Source: JARRRL01 sp037380725 (lineage in GTDB: Bacteria; Pseudomonadota; Gammaproteobacteria; Pseudomonadales; JANQJO01). From it: 5,329 bases of DNA. The notes beneath the pieces are model-generated. The model had not been told where the DNA came from. It worked only from the letters and a program-made list of their open reading frames with translations, and did no database searches. The stretch lies in the NCBI GenBank assembly GCA_037380725.1, contig JARRRL010000283.1:1-5329 (forward strand), read 5' to 3'. Position 1 is the first letter of the stretch; every line of letters starts with the position of its first letter. Shown piece by piece: positions 4,409 to 5,329 of the stretch. Made by a program: the position numbers and the translations under genes.

Positions 4409-5329
4409 ATGATCGTTGACGTGACTCATTTAACCAAGCGTTTTGATCGTAAAAAAGACGCTTTTACGGCAGTCGATGCAATCAACTTCTCCATTGGCGC
4501 CGGTGAAAGTGTCGCGTTTATTGGTCCAAATGGCGCCGGTAAATCCACCCCACTTAAAATGCTCACGGGTCTTTTACATCCTACCAGTGGCCAAGCCACA
4601 GTAGCAGGCTTTACGCCGTGGCAACAACGGCAAAAGTTGGCCTATGAAATCGGTATCGTTTTTGGCCAACGCTCTCAGCTATGGTATCACCTGCCGGTGC
4701 GCGACAGCTTTAATCTGCTGAGTAAAATTTACGATGTTTCCAACAGCGATTACCGATCACGACTCAAACACCTCGTCGATATCTTGCAGATTGATCATTT
4801 AATCGATCAAACGGTAAAAAGCCTTTCTCTTGGTCAACGCATGCGTTGTGAAATTGCCGCCAGCCTCCTGCACAAACCACGCGTTCTGTTCCTCGACGAA
4901 CCCACGATTGGGCTGGATGTGACGGGTAAAGCCCTACTGCGGGAACACTTGAAACACATCGCCAACACCGAAGAAACCACCATTATGTTGACCAGCCACG
5001 ACACGGGGGACATCGAAGAAATCTGTGAGCGCGTTATCTTGATTAACCATGGCCACATTCTAATGGACAAACCCTTGGCGAAGCTGCGCGCAGAATTTCT
5101 CTCCAGCAAGCACATTACACTCGTCACGGACGAAGAAACACCCCAAGCGGAGTTTAACGGCGCGACGGTCATTAAACGCGAGCGTCACCGTGTTACGCTC
5201 GCGGTCGATCAAACGCCACACGCCATCAATCACGTGGTGACGCAAGCCTTACAGACCTTGTCGGTTCGCGATTTATCCATTGAAAACACCCCGCTGGAAA
5301 CCATTATTCGGGATTTATACGGAGAAAAG
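4409..5329 (+). CDS. ABC transporter ATP-binding protein, COG4586 type (3' truncated by window edge)
   Basis: This is the cytoplasmic ATPase of an ABC transporter of unknown substrate. From ATG 4409, 307 codons run open to the window end. Motifs in order: Walker A GPNGAGKST (39-47, K45); Q-loop Q87 in VFGQRSQLW (84-92); signature LSLGQRMRCE (139-148); Walker B VLFLDEP (159-165) with catalytic E164; D-loop GLD (168-170); switch histidine H197. The GQRSQLW block and the LSLGQRMRCE signature are, from family knowledge, typical of COG4586 ATPases. These pair with ABC-2 type permeases (COG4587, COG3694/DUF990), which would be expected just downstream. Family members are about 320-340 residues, so only the last few residues should be missing. 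P48 directly after Walker A is odd: relatives usually have Thr or another non-proline residue. A weak GAGA ribosome site lies 8 nt before the start. Confidence 0.95.
   Translation, partial: MIVDVTHLTKRFDRKKDAFTAVDAINFSIGAGESVAFIGPNGAGKSTPLKMLTGLLHPTSGQATVAGFTPWQQRQKLAYEIGIVFGQRSQLWYHLPVRDSFNLLSKIYDVSNSDYRSRLKHLVDILQIDHLIDQTVKSLSLGQRMRCEIAASLLHKPRVLFLDEPTIGLDVTGKALLREHLKHIANTEETTIMLTSHDTGDIEEICERVILINHGHILMDKPLAKLRAEFLSSKHITLVTDEETPQAEFNGATVIKRERHRVTLAVDQTPHAINHVVTQALQTLSVRDLSIENTPLETIIRDLYGEK

Noticed and set aside
4834..5172. Minus-strand open frame of 112 codons opposite the ABC ATPase
   Set aside because: It lies wholly within the intact ATPase frame, which carries Walker B, D-loop and H-loop motifs; the antisense product has no recognisable feature.

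Overview
The window looks like chromosomal DNA of a gammaproteobacterium. The basis is the order rsxC-rsxD-rsxG-rsxE-nth, which is the order known from E. coli and relatives, together with proteins that align closely with their E. coli counterparts. Species cannot be named from the sequence alone. Base composition is moderate, and nothing marks a plasmid, phage or transposon.

Left part (2-3654, + strand): the distal end of an rsx/rnf operon. It holds the last 87 codons of rsxC, then complete rsxD, rsxG and rsxE, then nth. The genes are packed with a 2-bp gap, two 4-bp overlaps and a 5-bp gap, so they are almost certainly cotranscribed and partly translationally coupled. RsxC, RsxD, RsxG and RsxE are subunits of a membrane electron-transfer complex (Rnf type; in E. 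coli it keeps SoxR reduced). Its flavin-binding threonines and iron-sulfur cysteines are all visible here. Nth is endonuclease III, a [4Fe-4S] base-excision-repair glycosylase. RsxG, RsxE and Nth carry N-terminal extensions relative to E. coli, and RsxG also has a C-terminal one.

Middle (3682-4146, - strand): a convergent gene for a 154-residue protein that I do not recognise. It has a basic N-terminus, a short hydrophobic segment resembling a signal peptide, and then four exact 19-residue tandem repeats running to the last residue. Each repeat carries GYG-x-CM and a second cysteine eight residues later (CX7C). Codons differ between repeats while residues are kept, so this is a real, selected protein. 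It is the most novel item in the window.

Right part: a 262-bp intergenic region (4147-4408) with weak divergent promoter candidates. It is followed by an ABC transporter ATPase (4409 to the window end, + strand) of the COG4586 type, which normally works with ABC-2 type permeases encoded just downstream. It is cut by the window edge shortly before its C-terminus and has an unusual proline right after its Walker A motif.

The rsx-nth block is ordinary housekeeping DNA. The repeat protein and the ABC system beside it are the accessory part, and whether they work together cannot be decided from this sequence.
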